Notes under the pieces: model-generated
What the model was told of the DNA's origin: nothing
Databases searched by the model: none
The model's input: the letters and a program-made list of their open reading frames with translations, nothing else
Shown: piece after piece, positions 4,982 to 5,671 of the stretch
How positions within the stretch are numbered: position 1 is the first letter of the stretch
How the letters are laid out: every line of letters starts with the position of its first letter
Translations under genes and position numbers: made by a program
Origin: Bacillota bacterium
Lineage (GTDB): Bacteria; Bacillota; Sulfobacillia; JAJZYS01; JAJYTV01
DNA: 5,671 nucleotides
Direction of reading: 5' to 3'
Assembly (NCBI GenBank): GCA_021806845.1
Contig: JAKAPV010000195.1
Coordinates: forward strand, 1-5,671

Positions 4982-5401
4982 TTATACGGGGCTGTGGGCG
5001 CCCCCCTCGACCAGCTGCAGGCGCACGTTCGCGCGCAGGAGCGCGAGTTTCGCCCTCGCGTCGTCGATCTCGGCCTTGCTTTCCTGGAGGCGCTCCTCCG
5101 CGCGCTGCTTCGCCTCGCGGGCACGCGCCGCGTCGATCTCCTCCCGCCGCTCGGCCGTGCGGGCGAGCACCGTGACGGCGTCGCCGCGCACCTCGAGGAA
5201 TCCCCCCGTGACGGCGAGCCGATCCTCGCCCTCCGGCCGCTTGATCACGAGGATCGACGGCTTGATCGAGGTCACGAGCGGAATGTGGTTGCGCAGGACG
5301 CCGAGGTCGCCGTCCCCGCCGCGCACGATGATCATCTCGGCTTCCGTCTGGAGCGCCTGCCGCTCCGGCGTGACGACCGAGAGGGTGAACGTGCCGGCCA
5401 C
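4982..5401 (-). CDS. atpC: F1Fo ATP synthase epsilon subunit
   Basis: The product is the 139-residue cytoplasmic stalk subunit that couples F1 rotation to the membrane ring and restrains ATP hydrolysis. Residues 1-85 form the beta-sandwich, with the conserved DLGVLRNHIPLVT (32-44) and TGGFLEV (65-71). Residues 88-133 form the charged two-helix C-terminal domain. The ATP-binding signature I/LDxxRA known from the thermophilic Bacillus PS3 epsilon subunit is present as I89-DAARA. E84, R100, R123 and R127 match, with an offset of one, the other ATP-contacting positions I recall for PS3. ATP-sensitive inhibition is therefore likely. The GTG start (5401-5399) directly follows the atpD stop with no spacer, and an AAAGGCGAGG stretch inside atpD serves as ribosome binding site. 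The order beta then epsilon is standard for bacterial atp operons. Confidence 0.96.
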   Translation of the reverse strand: MAGTFTLSVVTPERQALQTEAEMIIVRGGDGDLGVLRNHIPLVTSIKPSILVIKRPEGEDRLAVTGGFLEVRGDAVTVLARTAERREEIDAARAREAKQRAEERLQESKAEIDDARAKLALLRANVRLQLVEGGAHSPV

Positions 5402-5671
5402 CTAGAGCGTCCTCGCCTTTTCGGCAGCTTCGTCGATGCCGCCGACGTAGCGGAAGGCCGCTTCCGGCAGGTCGTCGTGGCGCCCCTCGAGGATCTCCTT
5501 GAAGCCGCGCACCGTCTCCTTGATCGGCACGTACTTGCCGGGGACGCCGGTGAACTGCTCCGCGACGAAGTTCGGCTGCGAGAGGAAGTTCTGGATCTTG
5601 CGCGCGCGGGTGACAGTCAGTTTGTCGTCCTCGGAGAGTTCGTCCATGCCGAGGATGGCGATGATGTCCTG
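5402..5671 (-). CDS. atpD: F1Fo ATP synthase beta subunit, C-terminal part (cut by right edge)
   Basis: The last 89 codons and the TAG stop are present; the gene runs off the right edge. The visible part begins QDIIAILGMDELSEDDKL, which contains the DELSE-type segment of the catalytic beta subunit that contacts the gamma and epsilon stalk. It then shows ARKIQNFLSQPNFVAEQF and the usual helical C-terminus ending EKARTL. The nucleotide-binding P-loop lies outside the window. The beta subunit makes and hydrolyses ATP in the F1 head, on the cytoplasmic face of the membrane. It is co-transcribed with atpC, whose start codon abuts this stop. Confidence 0.97.
   Translation of the reverse strand, partial: QDIIAILGMDELSEDDKLTVTRARKIQNFLSQPNFVAEQFTGVPGKYVPIKETVRGFKEILEGRHDDLPEAAFRYVGGIDEAAEKARTL

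Noticed and set aside
4975..4989. TATACGG tandem as a sigma-A promoter for ywmB-murA
   Set aside because: The -10-like boxes TATAAC and TATAGT lack any -35 at suitable distance on the minus strand. It is kept only as a note in the spacer entry.
1..5671. Mobile element, CRISPR array, tRNA or rRNA as a cause of the rearranged spoII locus
   Set aside because: No transposase or integrase frame, spaced direct-repeat array, or tRNA- or rRNA-like sequence was seen in the window.

Overview
The window is GC-rich DNA (roughly two thirds G+C by eye). It looks like a chromosomal segment of a spore-forming member of the Bacillota, probably a high-GC Bacilli lineage such as the Alicyclobacillaceae. The family placement is inference. 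The gene order supports the broader call: end of atpD, atpC, a ywmB-like gene, murA, then a spoIIQ-like gene, all on the minus strand. This matches the Bacillus-type block atpD-atpC-(ywzB)-ywmB-murA-spoIID-spoIIQ-spoIIID.

From right to left, in the direction of transcription, the minus strand carries the C-terminal 89 codons of the F1 beta subunit (atpD, cut by the window edge). The epsilon subunit (atpC) follows, starting on the base after the atpD stop. After 51 bases comes a secreted YwmB-family protein, whose stop codon overlaps the GTG start of murA in TAGTG. This set reads as one tightly packed energy and cell-wall transcription unit. It ends at a perfect 17-bp hairpin (2857-2893) that also serves the convergent neighbour.

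The middle is the unexpected part. Where spoIID would be expected there is a full-length plus-strand gene (1306-2856) of the RocA type of aldehyde dehydrogenase (delta-1-pyrroline-5-carboxylate dehydrogenase). It keeps the catalytic cysteine and much of the NAD-binding scaffold. It has lost the oxyanion-hole asparagine (now Ser182), the general-base glutamate (now Arg286) and the C-terminal PFGGF/SGTDSKAGG anchor. It may be a pseudoenzyme or an enzyme with changed chemistry.

Left of it, divergently transcribed on the minus strand, is a spoIIQ-like gene (345-1100) encoding a membrane-anchored LytM protein with all three zinc ligands replaced. Just downstream is a 22-codon reading frame (203-271) that aligns without gaps to the N-terminus of SpoIIID and stops before the helix-turn-helix. 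It is followed at once by a 16-bp terminator-like hairpin. spoIIID normally follows spoIIQ, so this looks like a truncated remnant in its ancestral place. At the extreme left edge a minus-strand reading frame with a good ribosome binding site begins a CxxCxxC protein and runs off the window.

Taken together, the ATP synthase/murA half is ordinary and intact. The sporulation half appears rearranged or eroded: no spoIID here, a cut-down spoIIID and a non-catalytic SpoIIQ, with a divergent RocA-like gene in between. No tRNA, rRNA, CRISPR array, insertion sequence or integrase was seen.
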